Below are positions 1 to 11,390 of a stretch of 64,000 nt of DNA, piece after piece. The notes under the pieces are model-generated. The model did not search any database and was not told the DNA's origin. It saw only the letters and a list, made by a program, of their open reading frames with translations. The stretch covers positions 1,984,001 through 2,048,000 of the forward strand of contig OZ243964.1 of NCBI GenBank assembly GCA_965214635.1, written 5' to 3'. The translations under genes were made by a program, and so were the position numbers. This stretch comes from Bin90 sp965214635. GTDB lineage: Bacteria; Chloroflexota; Dehalococcoidia; Lucifugimonadales; JADFKI01. Within the stretch, counting starts at the first letter, position 1; the number at the start of each line of letters is the position of its first letter.

Positions 1-2
1 AC

Positions 3-905
3 TTGCCTGCGCTCGGGCATAACAGCGCCGACTACCTGCACGCATGGATAGAGGCGGCGAAGCTAGCGTTTGCGGACCGCGAGGCATACTACGGCGACCC
101 GGCGTTTGACGATGTGCCGCTCGATACGCTGCTGTCCGACGAGTATGCGCGGACGCGGGCGGCGCAGATAGAAGCGTCGGCGTCGGCAGATCTGCGTCCG
201 GGCGATGCGGGCTGCGGCGTCCCCGCCTACACGCAGGTGAGCGTGGCTGATGACAACCGCGCGGCGCTCGGCATCAGCGCGCGCGAGGTGCGCGACCTTG
301 GCATCGGGCACGCCCACATCGGCGACACAACGCACTTGGACGCGATGGATGCGGAGGGGAACATGGTCGCCGCAACGCCGAGCGGCGGATGGCTCGGCAC
401 ATCGCCGGTCATAGACGGGCTTGGCTTCCCGCTCGGCACGCGTGGGCAGATGTTCTACCTGAACCCCGACCGACCCAACGCCTTGCAGCCGCGCAAGCGC
501 CCCCGTGCCACACTGACGCCAACGCTGGTGAGCAAGGGCGATGCGCCATTCATGGCGTTCGGCACACCGGGCGGCGATTCACAAGAGCAATGGACGCTGC
601 AGTTCTTCCTGAACCACATAGACTTCGGGATGAACCTGCAAGAGGCGCTGGACGCCCCCACGCTGTACTCGGTTCACTTCCCATCGTCGTTCTACCCGCG
701 CCAATCGTTCCCGAAGCGGGTCATAGCGGAGGGGCGCATCGGCGACGCCACGCTGGATGAGCTTCGCAGGCGGGGGCACGAGATAGAACTCACCGGAGAT
801 TGGGACAACGGCAAGGTGATGGGCATCCGCTGGCACGCAGACAAGGGCGTCATCGCCGGCGCCGCATCCGCCAAGAACACGATAGGGTATGCGATGGCGC
901 TGTGA
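3..905 (+). CDS. ggt: gamma-glutamyltransferase, C-terminal part (5' end outside window)
   Basis: This is the 3' part of a gamma-glutamyltranspeptidase, an Ntn hydrolase that self-cleaves and removes or transfers the gamma-glutamyl group of glutathione and related peptides. The visible 300 residues begin at the conserved LGHNSADYLH region and include the EAAKLAFADREAYYGDP helix. They then carry GDTTH (visible residues 107-111), where the first Thr is the expected autoprocessing site and nucleophile, followed by the small-subunit core with PSGGW and FGTPGGD. The reading frame is open to the window edge, so the true start lies upstream and the first codon here is not a start. A large hairpin follows the stop. 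A minus-strand peptide ABC importer lies about 1.1 kb further on, which would suit a role in peptide or glutathione salvage, but that link is inference. Confidence 0.9.
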   Translation: MPALGHNSADYLHAWIEAAKLAFADREAYYGDPAFDDVPLDTLLSDEYARTRAAQIEASASADLRPGDAGCGVPAYTQVSVADDNRAALGISAREVRDLGIGHAHIGDTTHLDAMDAEGNMVAATPSGGWLGTSPVIDGLGFPLGTRGQMFYLNPDRPNALQPRKRPRATLTPTLVSKGDAPFMAFGTPGGDSQEQWTLQFFLNHIDFGMNLQEALDAPTLYSVHFPSSFYPRQSFPKRVIAEGRIGDATLDELRRRGHEIELTGDWDNGKVMGIRWHADKGVIAGAASAKNTIGYAMAL

Positions 906-913
906 TGCGTAAG

Positions 914-980
914 TCGGTCAGCAGCCAAGCCGGGCTATTTCGCCAAGCGCTTGACCCCAAAAGCGCTGGCTGCTGACCGA
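914..980. terminator. nested inverted repeat between convergent genes
   Basis: A perfect 14-bp inverted repeat, TCGGTCAGCAGCCA at 914-927 and its complement at 967-980, encloses a second stem built from AAGCGCTT and its complement. It sits 9 bp after the ggt stop and just before the 3' end of the converging RDD gene. A bidirectional terminator is the simplest reading. It has no strong T-run, so a small degraded mobile repeat is also possible. Confidence 0.5.
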
Positions 981-1002
981 TTAGTTCCGACTGCAACCCG
1001 GG

Positions 1003-1452
1003 TCAGCGCTTTATCACCCTAGTGTCGCATATTCGGTCGTGCAGTCCGCGTTTCTCATCGGACAATCCGATCATAATGTGGCCTATGCACAGTATTAGAT
1101 ATGACAACTGTCCTGCAAAATACCGTGCAAATGCCCGACCTAAGCCTAGCCTAGAGCCGTCTGTTCTCTGAACATACAGCTTGAGTATTCGTTTGCCCAC
1201 CGTGGTTGAGAATAGCCACACCGAAATGACTTCGTAGAGTGCTGCTACGATAATGACGCCCCAATTTAGAACCGCGCTTTCGGTGTCAAGTGAATACCCA
1301 GGGATGATGGCAATGACAATAGATATTGCTGAAGTGAGAATCGCAATGTCTATCAGTTTTGCTAGAAGCCTAATCCAGAATCCGCCGAAATTTACTGTGT
1401 CCACGCTTGTTTGGTCTGGTTGATCTTCGAATCGGTACGGCGGTATGTTCAT
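1003..1452 (-). CDS. RDD family membrane protein
   Basis: A 149-residue integral membrane protein of the RDD family. The N-terminal segment GGFWIRLLAKLIDIAIL carries the family's Arg and Asp near the first membrane helix. Two further hydrophobic segments follow, around residues 60-85 and 118-132. The conserved GKRILKLYVQ turn and a C-terminal DEKRGLHDRICDT tail are both typical of the family. RDD proteins are proposed to transport or bind small solutes or ions, but the function here is unknown. The gene is visibly AT-richer than its neighbours. It stands alone, converging on ggt, and a second RDD gene occurs at 14437-14805. Confidence 0.85.
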   Translation of the reverse strand: MNIPPYRFEDQPDQTSVDTVNFGGFWIRLLAKLIDIAILTSAISIVIAIIPGYSLDTESAVLNWGVIIVAALYEVISVWLFSTTVGKRILKLYVQRTDGSRLGLGRAFARYFAGQLSYLILCIGHIMIGLSDEKRGLHDRICDTRVIKR

Positions 1453-1608
1453 TCGTTCTATCCCCCTTCTGATAATGGCTGCTGCCCCATTGTACGACTA
1501 TATCATCTGCATGGAAAGGCTGCCGATTCCCGGATGCGATGTTGGGGCTGCGCTCTGTGTGTGGGTAAGCCGAACGACAGGGAAGGCTGATGCGGGCGCT
1601 GATTAGCC

Positions 1609-2016
1609 TCAGCACTCGCCTAGCACATGTATCACCTCGCCAGTCATCTCGTACAGGCGCCACTTGTTGTTGGTCAGAGGGTCGTCCACGGTCCACTCCA
1701 TATTGCCGCGCTCGTGGTGGTCGTTGGTTACGGGTGCGCTCATGAAGGTCGCCTCAAACGGCGGCGATGATGCAAGGTATCGCTGTGCGTCGCTGCAGTC
1801 GGACAGGATGAACTGGCGTACCGCCTCTATCGCCTCGCCGCGCGTCATCGTGGGTGCGCGGGCGGTGGCTGCGGCGTCGCGCGTCTCTTTCGACACCGCT
1901 ATCTGACGCTCCAACCCCGGCACGCGCACACCGCTGCCTACGAGCACTAGCAGGACGGAGACGCCAATCACCAGCAGCCACAGCAGTGGCGTTTTCAGCG
2001 CAATGAGTTTATCCAC
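1609..2016 (-). CDS. membrane-anchored hypothetical protein
   Basis: A 135-residue protein that I do not recognise. It begins with a short basic stretch and one hydrophobic helix (about residues 10-30, LLWLLVIGVSVLLVLVGSG), then a soluble domain of about 100 residues with two Cys near positions 93 and 135 that could pair outside the cell. The last 35 residues (NMEWTVDDPLTNNKWRLYE) resemble a small beta-rich domain. It lies 18 bp downstream of the ABC permease gene on the same strand, so it is probably the last gene of that transcript. No function is assigned. Confidence 0.6.
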   Translation of the reverse strand: MDKLIALKTPLLWLLVIGVSVLLVLVGSGVRVPGLERQIAVSKETRDAAATARAPTMTRGEAIEAVRQFILSDCSDAQRYLASSPPFEATFMSAPVTNDHHERGNMEWTVDDPLTNNKWRLYEMTGEVIHVLGEC

Positions 2017-2034
2017 CAGACACCCGCCGCGCTG

Positions 2035-3015
2035 TTATATCTGCCGCAGGCGCGGGTCCCAGCGGTCGCGCAGCCAGTCGCCGATGAAGTTGAACGACAG
2101 CACCGTCAGGAATATCGCCATTCCCGGGAAGAACGCTATCCACCACGCCGAGCCGAGGAACTCCCTGCCGTTGGAGATGTCTGCGCCCCAAGAGGGTGTG
2201 GGCGGCGGCACTCCCGCGCCGAGGAAGGACAGGATGCTCTCGGACAGGATGGTGCTGCCCACCTGCAATGTGGTCGCCACAACGACGGTGTTGGCGACTG
2301 CGGGAAGCAGATGTTTCGACATGATGCGCGGCGTGGATGCGCCGGCGACGCGTGCCAAGTTGATGTAGTCGAAGTTGCGCACCTGCAATGTCTGCCCGCG
2401 CACGAGGCGCGCTATGCCCGCCCATGCGCCCACCGCAAGCACGAACGCCACCACTGCGAAGCTTTGCCCCAGCACGAACACCAGCGCAATCGCCAACAGC
2501 AGATACGGGATGGCGTTGAACACATCCACGATGCGCATGATTATCTCGTCCACCATGCCGCCGTAGTAGCCGGCGACAAGCCCGACGGTCGTGCCGAATA
2601 TGGTGCCGACGGCGATTGCCACCGCCGCAAGGCTGAGCGACAGGCGTGCGCCGTACACGATGCGGCTGACGAGGTCGCGCCCCAGCTGGTCTGCGCCTAG
2701 GAAGAAGAAGTACACCTCTTGGTCACGCCCCAGCGGGACGCCGTTTATGTTGCAAGACTCGAAGGTGTTCGGTATCTGCCCCTCTTCGCACGGCGGATAC
2801 CACGACGGCGAGCCGAGCACGGCGCGCAGCTGGTCTTCCTCCGGCGGGTAGGGCGCTATCCACGGGGCGAAGAGAGCGCATATCACCAGCACGGCAAGGA
2901 TGGCTATGGGGATAATCGGCCAACGGCGAAACACATAGAAAGTGCGGGAAAGGAATGTGTCGCGTGTGCTTGATTCGATGTCGGAGAGGTTTAGCCGTGC
3001 TGCCGGTGTTGTCAA
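2035..3015 (-). CDS. ABC transporter permease, DppC/OppC type
   Basis: Second inner-membrane permease of a peptide/opine/nickel-family ABC importer, 326 residues. It has an N-terminal cytosolic stretch, a first membrane helix near residues 33-52, a periplasmic loop with two Cys that may form a disulfide, then five more helices. The ATPase-coupling EAA loop is visible as ARVAGASTPRIMSKHLLP, and LGADQLGRDLVSRIVYGAR is the usual DppC signature. It begins 12 bp after the stop of the upstream permease, so the two are co-transcribed with the lipoprotein at 4057-6282. No OppD/OppF ATPase gene is present nearby; one must be supplied from elsewhere. Confidence 0.92.
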   Translation of the reverse strand: MTTPAARLNLSDIESSTRDTFLSRTFYVFRRWPIIPIAILAVLVICALFAPWIAPYPPEEDQLRAVLGSPSWYPPCEEGQIPNTFESCNINGVPLGRDQEVYFFFLGADQLGRDLVSRIVYGARLSLSLAAVAIAVGTIFGTTVGLVAGYYGGMVDEIIMRIVDVFNAIPYLLLAIALVFVLGQSFAVVAFVLAVGAWAGIARLVRGQTLQVRNFDYINLARVAGASTPRIMSKHLLPAVANTVVVATTLQVGSTILSESILSFLGAGVPPPTPSWGADISNGREFLGSAWWIAFFPGMAIFLTVLSFNFIGDWLRDRWDPRLRQI

Positions 3016-3027
3016 TCTATGTGCCTT

Positions 3028-3975
3028 TTACGAATATCGGATGCGCGGGTCTATCAGGGCGTAGATGATGTCTATGAGGAAGATGGCGAACACATAGACT
3101 ACGGTGAATGCCAGCACAGCTCCGGTCATTATGGGGAAGTCGTTGTTGATTATGGCGGTGTAGGTCATTCTGCCCAAGCCGGGCCATGCGAAGACGGTCT
3201 CGGTTACCACCGTGCCGCCGATGAAGCCCACAAGTATCAGCCCGGAGAATGTTAGCGGCGGGATGAGGGCGTTCTTGAACGCATGCTTCCAGATGATTGT
3301 GGTAGAGCCTACGCCCTTGGCGCGCGCCAGCTTCACGAACTCCGAGTCCAGCACCTCCAGCATCGACGAGCGCACCAGCCGCATCAAGCCGGCGGATGCC
3401 AGCCAGCCGAGCGTTATCGCCGGCATTACATAGTAGGTTGCGCGATCTATGAAGCCGGTGGCGTCGTGCCCGCGCGTGCCCGGTGGCAGCCAGCCGAGCG
3501 TAACGGCGAATATCAGTATCAGCATGATGCCCAGCCAGAATGGGGGCAGCGCTTGTCCGAACACCGCAAAGGTTCTGCCTATCACATCCCAAATCGTGCC
3601 GCGCTTGACGGCGGACAGCATACCCAGCGGGATGCCCGTTATCAGCACGAACAGCGTTGCGGACAGCCCGAGTTGCAGGCTTGCGGGCGCAAAGTCCACG
3701 ACCTCCTCGAAGACGGGCTTGCCGGTCTTGAGCGATGTGCCGAAGTCGCCCTGAAACACGCCCTTGCCTATCCAAATGAGGTATTGCACCGGCACAGGCT
3801 TGTCGAGGTGGAACTCCTTGCCCCAAGCCTCCCACTGCTCCGGTGATACATAGCCCACATTCAGCAGCACATTGCGCGGGTCGCCCTGAAAGCGAGACAG
3901 CGCAAACACTATCATCGTGGCAGCGAGGACTGCCAGTATCAGAAATAAGAAGCGCCGGATAATGAAAGTTTTCAT
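3028..3975 (-). CDS. ABC transporter permease, DppB/OppB type
   Basis: First permease of the peptide-type importer, 315 residues, with six membrane helices. It starts with the standard MKTFIIRRFLFLILAVLAAT helix and carries GDFGTSLKTGKPV, the conserved loop of the DppB family. The EAA coupling motif reads ARAKGVGSTTIIWKHAFKNA, and the protein ends in the usual IDPRIRYS. It lies 81 bp downstream of the solute-binding lipoprotein gene and 12 bp upstream of the DppC-type gene. The substrate cannot be read from the permease. Confidence 0.93.
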   Translation of the reverse strand: MKTFIIRRFLFLILAVLAATMIVFALSRFQGDPRNVLLNVGYVSPEQWEAWGKEFHLDKPVPVQYLIWIGKGVFQGDFGTSLKTGKPVFEEVVDFAPASLQLGLSATLFVLITGIPLGMLSAVKRGTIWDVIGRTFAVFGQALPPFWLGIMLILIFAVTLGWLPPGTRGHDATGFIDRATYYVMPAITLGWLASAGLMRLVRSSMLEVLDSEFVKLARAKGVGSTTIIWKHAFKNALIPPLTFSGLILVGFIGGTVVTETVFAWPGLGRMTYTAIINNDFPIMTGAVLAFTVVYVFAIFLIDIIYALIDPRIRYS

Positions 3976-4056
3976 ATTATATTACTGCTATAGCGCCCCG
4001 ACATAGGGGGATACGCCGGGACGCTTATGCTCTCTGTTGCTCTGCTGTTTAGCAGG

Positions 4057-6282
4057 CTATTTCTTTGCGGGAACGACCGTCTCGAACGAGTTCACGAGTT
4101 CGTAGGGAGCGAGGTCCCATCTTTCCACGGTTTCGGGGTTGAAGCCGATGAGCACCGGTACTTCCACCACGCCGCCGGAGAGTGTCATGTCGTGCGCCCA
4201 GTCGAGGATGCGCTCGCGGGACTGCAGGTTATCGGGCGATGCCTTCTTCTGCACGCGGGTTTCGTTGCGGTTGTCCCACCAGCGGTTGTCTTCTATGCCG
4301 GGGTTCCAGCCGCCTGCGGGCAGGGGCCATAGTCCGCCGCCGGGCAGCGTGCCGCCGCCTTCACCGAGCCTGCCGTGCTTGCTAGTCGGCCCCCAGCGCG
4401 TCATCCACGGCACATGTATCTCGCGGCCTAGCATCGTTGGGCGGCGCGATGAGTACTGCGTGCTGTCGATGAACGGGTCAAGCCCGAGGTTCTCTTTCCA
4501 CTGCCCCACTGCCGCTTCACAGACGGCGAGGGATGTGCCGTTACCCTGCGAGCAGAAGAACTCGAACTCGAAGCCGGGTTCAACGCCGGATTCGGCGAGG
4601 AACTGCTGTGCCAGCTCGGGGTTGAAGGTGTAGTTCCACTTGTCTTTGTATTCGGGGTGGGTCTGGTGCAGGGTTTGGCCGGGGAATGCACCGCCATAGA
4701 CAGCGCCGCCGTAGCCGCCGGTAACCTGCGCCGCAATCAGCTCGCGGTCGATGGCGTACACCAGCGCCTTGCGGAACGCCTTGGCGCTCTGCATGCTGGG
4801 CGTGTCATAGGAGAAGCGGTCGGTGTCGGTGTAGTCGAAGCCCACCGAGTCGGCGGTGAAGTTGGAGTCGAATCCGTCGAACTCGAACTGGAAGTTTGCG
4901 ACTTCACAGCCTGCGCCCGGCGTGTCCTGAATAGACGGGTCAGTGCGGTCGATGCCCACGCATTCTAGGCGGGGGTCGCCGATCCATGGGTACTTGGCGG
5001 TGGGGATGAAGCCCTTGCGCATGACTGGATTGCCGGAGAGGTCTTCCTCGCCGAGCGTAGAGCCGTCGGGGTACTTGAACGCCCACAGGTTGCCGGAGAA
5101 GTAGAAGAAGTTGCCGTTGATGGCGTCCAAGCCCTCGTGGAACTGGTAGCCATCCTGTTCGAGCCGACCGACATCTTGGATAGCGGCCATGGCGATGTCG
5201 GCTGCTCCGGTTTGCAGCATAGCGGTGCGCTGCTGCGCCTCGTTCGCCTGAACGAACACGAGGGTTTGGAAGCCTGCGTTGCGCTTCCAGTGGTCTACGC
5301 GCGCCTCGGATGTGATGCGCTCGGCGGGCAGCCACTCGCGCACTACGAAGGGGCCGCTGCCATGCGGGACTTGGAAGGTGTCGCCCAGCTCGTCAAAGAG
5401 CTGCTTGGACTGCATCCAGATGGCGTCTTGGCAGATGGACGACGCGTCCTGCAAGCCGTCGGAGCGGAATGCGCGGTTCTCGGCGACCGCAACATAGTCG
5501 CTTTCAACGCTCCAGGGCTTGTAGTACTCATACGCCTGCGAGGAGTTGGAGTGCGCCGAGTTGGTGTCCTCGGAGCCGGCGTCGTTGAACGACCACGCCA
5601 CATCCTTGGCGGTGAGCGGCCCTACCTTGACCATCGAGTCGCCCTCGAAGCGGTAGAAGTCGATGCCCTCGCGCACGAAGACGCGGATGAGGCCTTGGTC
5701 GCCGCCAGTCTTGATGAGTTCGGTGTCCACCACATCCTCATACGCCTGACCGTCTTCGGTTTCCAGCGACTTGCCGCCGAGTGTAACTGTGCTGCCATCC
5801 TTGCCGGGCAGTTCCCATTCCCAGCCGAGCGCCACATAAGGGGCGTGGCAGGCTTCGCCGGTAGAACGGATGGGGTTGCCAACGTCGTCGAAAGTGGGTT
5901 CCCAGCCGAGCAGCGGCTCTTGGAAGCCGAAGAAGCCGTGGAACAGCACATCGGGCCATGTGCCCTTCACATTGCGGAACTGCGGTGTTCCCACATTGTC
6001 TAGCACTACGGTAATGGTAACCGCTTCCTGCATCATCTGGTCGGCGGGTGCCGGCGCGGGCGCTGCTGTTGCTGCGGGCTGCGCTGCGGGAGCCTGCGCC
6101 GCGGGTGCTGCCGTTGCTGCGGGCTGTGCCGCGGGAGCAGAGGGTGCGGTGGCTTGAGCCGCCGCTGGCTGTGCTCCGCTCGTGCTTGGCGCAGCGGTCT
6201 CTTCTGCCGCACCGCCGCAAGCCGCGACGGCAATTGCTGCGAGCGCAACTAAACTCAAAAGCCAAAAGGCTTTGCTTTTCAT
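4057..6282 (-). CDS. extracellular solute-binding lipoprotein, family 5
   Basis: Substrate-binding lipoprotein of the ABC importer, 741 residues. The signal peptide ends in a lipobox with Cys22 (VAAC, residues 19-22), so the mature protein is lipid-anchored. A low-complexity Ala/Pro/Gln/Thr linker (about residues 23-85) links it to the family-5 domain. This linker style is common in Chloroflexota lipoproteins. The domain shows the usual KDVAWSFNDA region, a HGSGPFVVREW segment and ALVYAIDRELI. An AGGAGG lies about 12 bp before the ATG. It is the first gene of a four-gene minus-strand operon running to 1609. The ligand may be a peptide, but family 5 also binds nickel, sugars and opines. Confidence 0.93.
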   Translation of the reverse strand: MKSKAFWLLSLVALAAIAVAACGGAAEETAAPSTSGAQPAAAQATAPSAPAAQPAATAAPAAQAPAAQPAATAAPAPAPADQMMQEAVTITVVLDNVGTPQFRNVKGTWPDVLFHGFFGFQEPLLGWEPTFDDVGNPIRSTGEACHAPYVALGWEWELPGKDGSTVTLGGKSLETEDGQAYEDVVDTELIKTGGDQGLIRVFVREGIDFYRFEGDSMVKVGPLTAKDVAWSFNDAGSEDTNSAHSNSSQAYEYYKPWSVESDYVAVAENRAFRSDGLQDASSICQDAIWMQSKQLFDELGDTFQVPHGSGPFVVREWLPAERITSEARVDHWKRNAGFQTLVFVQANEAQQRTAMLQTGAADIAMAAIQDVGRLEQDGYQFHEGLDAINGNFFYFSGNLWAFKYPDGSTLGEEDLSGNPVMRKGFIPTAKYPWIGDPRLECVGIDRTDPSIQDTPGAGCEVANFQFEFDGFDSNFTADSVGFDYTDTDRFSYDTPSMQSAKAFRKALVYAIDRELIAAQVTGGYGGAVYGGAFPGQTLHQTHPEYKDKWNYTFNPELAQQFLAESGVEPGFEFEFFCSQGNGTSLAVCEAAVGQWKENLGLDPFIDSTQYSSRRPTMLGREIHVPWMTRWGPTSKHGRLGEGGGTLPGGGLWPLPAGGWNPGIEDNRWWDNRNETRVQKKASPDNLQSRERILDWAHDMTLSGGVVEVPVLIGFNPETVERWDLAPYELVNSFETVVPAKK

Positions 6283-6519
6283 AGTTCGTCATTCCTCCTG
6301 CGTGAACTACATCTATTCCAATATGCCAAAAGGCATTTTAAAAATCCTATCACTCACGAATATAAACCGCAAGTAAATACATAAATAATAGAATTAAATC
6401 GGGGATGTGGCGCTGGCGCAAGATGGTAGAAGGCGTTCAGCGCGGCTAGGCGTGCTTTTCCCAGCGTGCTGAACTGCGCCAACAGGGTTGGTATGACGGC
6501 GAGGGAGTGTTCTGCGCGC

Positions 6520-9066
<2,547 letters not shown>

Positions 9067-9255
9067 GAGCCAATCGCTGGTTGCTGGTAAGCAGTAGAAG
9101 TCCGTCTGCCTTGTGATTATAGCAAGTTAGCCGCTGGTTATCAGTTGTCAGCCGGGCAAGGCAATTGCAGCGTCAAAGCCCTGCCTTTGGATCGGGTGTG
9201 GTACAACTCCATATCGAGAAAGACCGAAGAGAAAGCAGAACAGGCGTCAAAAAGC

Positions 9256-10395
9256 CTAGATACATGCCAGCGCCTTGCGGATGGACGCATCGAACTCGGT
9301 GCGCTGCCAGCGGCGGATTTCGGGGGCGCACAGCTCGGCGTCGATGGTGTCGGGGTTGTGCGCCAAGCGGCGCAGGCTCTTCATGTGCCACAGCAGGGCG
9401 GGGTCAAGTTTTAGGCGTTCTGCGTGCGTTCTGCGCCACGCCTTGAGGCTGTTAAGCCGCAGGTCTGCGCTCTTCTTGTCTTGCTTATCGTGGTGCGATA
9501 GGCGTGTGCTCTTGTGCTGTCGCGGGCGTGTTGGTGGTTCAGCGCTTCTGCCCTTGTCGATGGCGCGGCGGATGCCGGCGGCACGGCTGCCACGCGCAAA
9601 TCCGCCCAGCCCTCGCACGCTGCGCAGGTTGGCGCTGGGCGCTGCCGCAAGACTGACCAGCGCGCTGTCGGGGATTACGCGGAAGTGTGGTCTGCCCATG
9701 TGGACGGCGTGCCGCTCGCGGTAGTCCACCAATGCTTGGAGGATGGCAAGTCCCCTGCGGCTGAGGGTGCGCCAGCCCTTCACATTGAACACTGCCATAG
9801 ACTGGTCGGTCGGTTCGTAGCGCAGCTGCGCCAGCCGCTCGCACTCTTCGGACACCCAAGCCGTTCGCCCGAGATGGCGCAGCCTGTCTGCTAGCGCATC
9901 CCGCAGGCGCAGCAGGTGGCGCACATCGTCGGCGGCGTATGAGAGCGCTTGCGGCCTGAGCGGTCGTATCGTCCAGTCCGAGCGCTGGATGCGCTTGTTC
10001 TTGGTGATGACCACGCCCAGCACGATTTCGAGCACAGCGCCCAGCCCTAGCCGCTTTATGCCTGTGAATGCGGCGGCTATTTGCGTGTCGAACAGGGCGT
10101 TGATGCGAAATCCGTAGTCGCGGTCTAGGCTGATGATGTCGTGGCTGCCGGCGTGCAGAACGGTCTCTGCGGACGGGTTGGCGAGCGCTGCGCCCAGTGC
10201 GTCCATGTCGCTGACGGCGAGCGGGTCTATCAGATATACGGTGTGAGGCGTGGCAACCTGCACAAGGCAGATGCGCTCCGGATACCGGAAGAAGCCGTTG
10301 GATTCGATGTCGACGGCGATGCGGGGTGCGGCGGCTATATCGGCTGCGGCTTGGTGAAATCGGTCGTCGTCCACGAACACAAACGCATCAGGCAC
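9256..10395 (-). CDS. rnd: ribonuclease D
   Basis: A 379-residue 3'-5' exoribonuclease, close in length to E. coli RNase D, expected to trim tRNA and other structured RNA 3' ends. The DEDD exonuclease acids are visible in AVDIESNGF (motif I), LHAGSHDIISLDRDYG (motif II) and SYAADDVRHLLRLRD (motif III, DEDDy form with Tyr). Two HRDC-like helical regions follow, around residues 205-275 and 295-375. The second is preceded by a basic, Arg/Lys/Ser-rich linker. The start is GTG. It is on the same strand as pcrA but separated by 189 bp holding no gene. Confidence 0.92.
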   Translation of the reverse strand: MPDAFVFVDDDRFHQAAADIAAAPRIAVDIESNGFFRYPERICLVQVATPHTVYLIDPLAVSDMDALGAALANPSAETVLHAGSHDIISLDRDYGFRINALFDTQIAAAFTGIKRLGLGAVLEIVLGVVITKNKRIQRSDWTIRPLRPQALSYAADDVRHLLRLRDALADRLRHLGRTAWVSEECERLAQLRYEPTDQSMAVFNVKGWRTLSRRGLAILQALVDYRERHAVHMGRPHFRVIPDSALVSLAAAPSANLRSVRGLGGFARGSRAAGIRRAIDKGRSAEPPTRPRQHKSTRLSHHDKQDKKSADLRLNSLKAWRRTHAERLKLDPALLWHMKSLRRLAHNPDTIDAELCAPEIRRWQRTEFDASIRKALACI

Positions 10396-10519
10396 GGGCA
10401 GGCGACTCCATTGGCTTCATCCCCTTCCCTAGTGGGCGCAAGAGTAGGCACAAGATAGGCATCACAAAGGCGCATTTCATACATTATGGGCGTCAAGGGC
10501 ATCGCGGGTATTCTGCGCC

Positions 10520-11194
10520 TTATGGCTCGCTGCGGTCCCAGCCGTCTAGCATGTGGTAGCCGATGGGCGGGGTTTCCACGACGGTGGGCAAGCCCTGTGC
10601 GCGCTTGAGCCGCTGGATGTTGTACAGGTGGGTGGTCTCTTCGAAGTACATGTGGCGGATGGTGGCTTCGAGTGAGGTGGTCTCGGTCCCTGCGTCCGCG
10701 TCAACGCTGGTGGTGTTGGGGTATACGCGGTTCATCTGGGCGCGGGTGGGGCTGTACTCCACTGTGAGCGTGTTGGAGCGCAGGAAGCCCACATTGCGCT
10801 CGGCAAGCACGCGCTGGGTTAGTGCGATGCCTTCCTGCAGCTTGGCGAGTATGTCCCCAATATCGTGGTAGCGGCTTGCGTCCAGCGCGCGGTCGGTTGG
10901 GGACTGCGCCAGCCCGTACAGGTCTTCTACGCCGTGCTCGCCATCTGGGAATAGGGTGTCGCCCCAGCGCAGCAACATCCAGCGAAACAGCAGCGACGCC
11001 ATGTGGCTAGCCTGTCGCCGTATGCTCCACTCTGCCCACCCCCAGCGCTCGGATGTCCAGTCCAGCTGCTCGTCCGTCAGCCCGTCAACCTCCGCCTCTA
11101 TGAGCGCATACAGCCCGCCGAATTCGGGGAACATTGCGCTGCCGGGGGCATCGTCCGGGATCTCTTGCGTGGGATGTTCGGGTTGGTCAGTCAT
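10520..11194 (-). CDS. DinB-like four-helix protein
   Basis: A 224-residue soluble protein whose spacing of helices and His residues fits the DinB/YfiT superfamily of metal-binding four-helix bundles. A conserved His sits in IRRQASHMAS (about residue 63) after WSIRR, and a second region, HMYFEETTHLYNIQRLKRAQG (about 180-200), supplies further His and Glu. Members include thiol S-transferases using bacillithiol or mycothiol, but most are uncharacterised, so no reaction is assigned. It stands alone between rnd and speE. Confidence 0.65.
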   Translation of the reverse strand: MTDQPEHPTQEIPDDAPGSAMFPEFGGLYALIEAEVDGLTDEQLDWTSERWGWAEWSIRRQASHMASLLFRWMLLRWGDTLFPDGEHGVEDLYGLAQSPTDRALDASRYHDIGDILAKLQEGIALTQRVLAERNVGFLRSNTLTVEYSPTRAQMNRVYPNTTSVDADAGTETTSLEATIRHMYFEETTHLYNIQRLKRAQGLPTVVETPPIGYHMLDGWDRSEP

Positions 11195-11390
11195 TAGGCG
11201 CTCCGAGAAAGTTTTTGTGTGTCAGACTTTGGCAATCGCCAGGATTGGTTGGGCGATTGGGATGCAGCATCGTCCCCCCGCAGCATCGTCCATCCGAGGT
11301 TATGTTATCACATACTGCGGCGATACTCCCAAACATCCCCCTAGCGGTGTGTCCCCGTTACATGACACGCTGATAGCCGGTATCGGGAGG

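Noticed and set aside
3017..3835. 272-codon minus-strand frame inside the DppB-type permease gene
   Set aside because: It is the alternative phase of the permease gene; Arg/His-rich composition without helices shows it is a shadow.
5137..6003. 288-codon plus-strand frame opposite the solute-binding protein
   Set aside because: Antisense to a clearly coding gene and with no motif or ribosome site.
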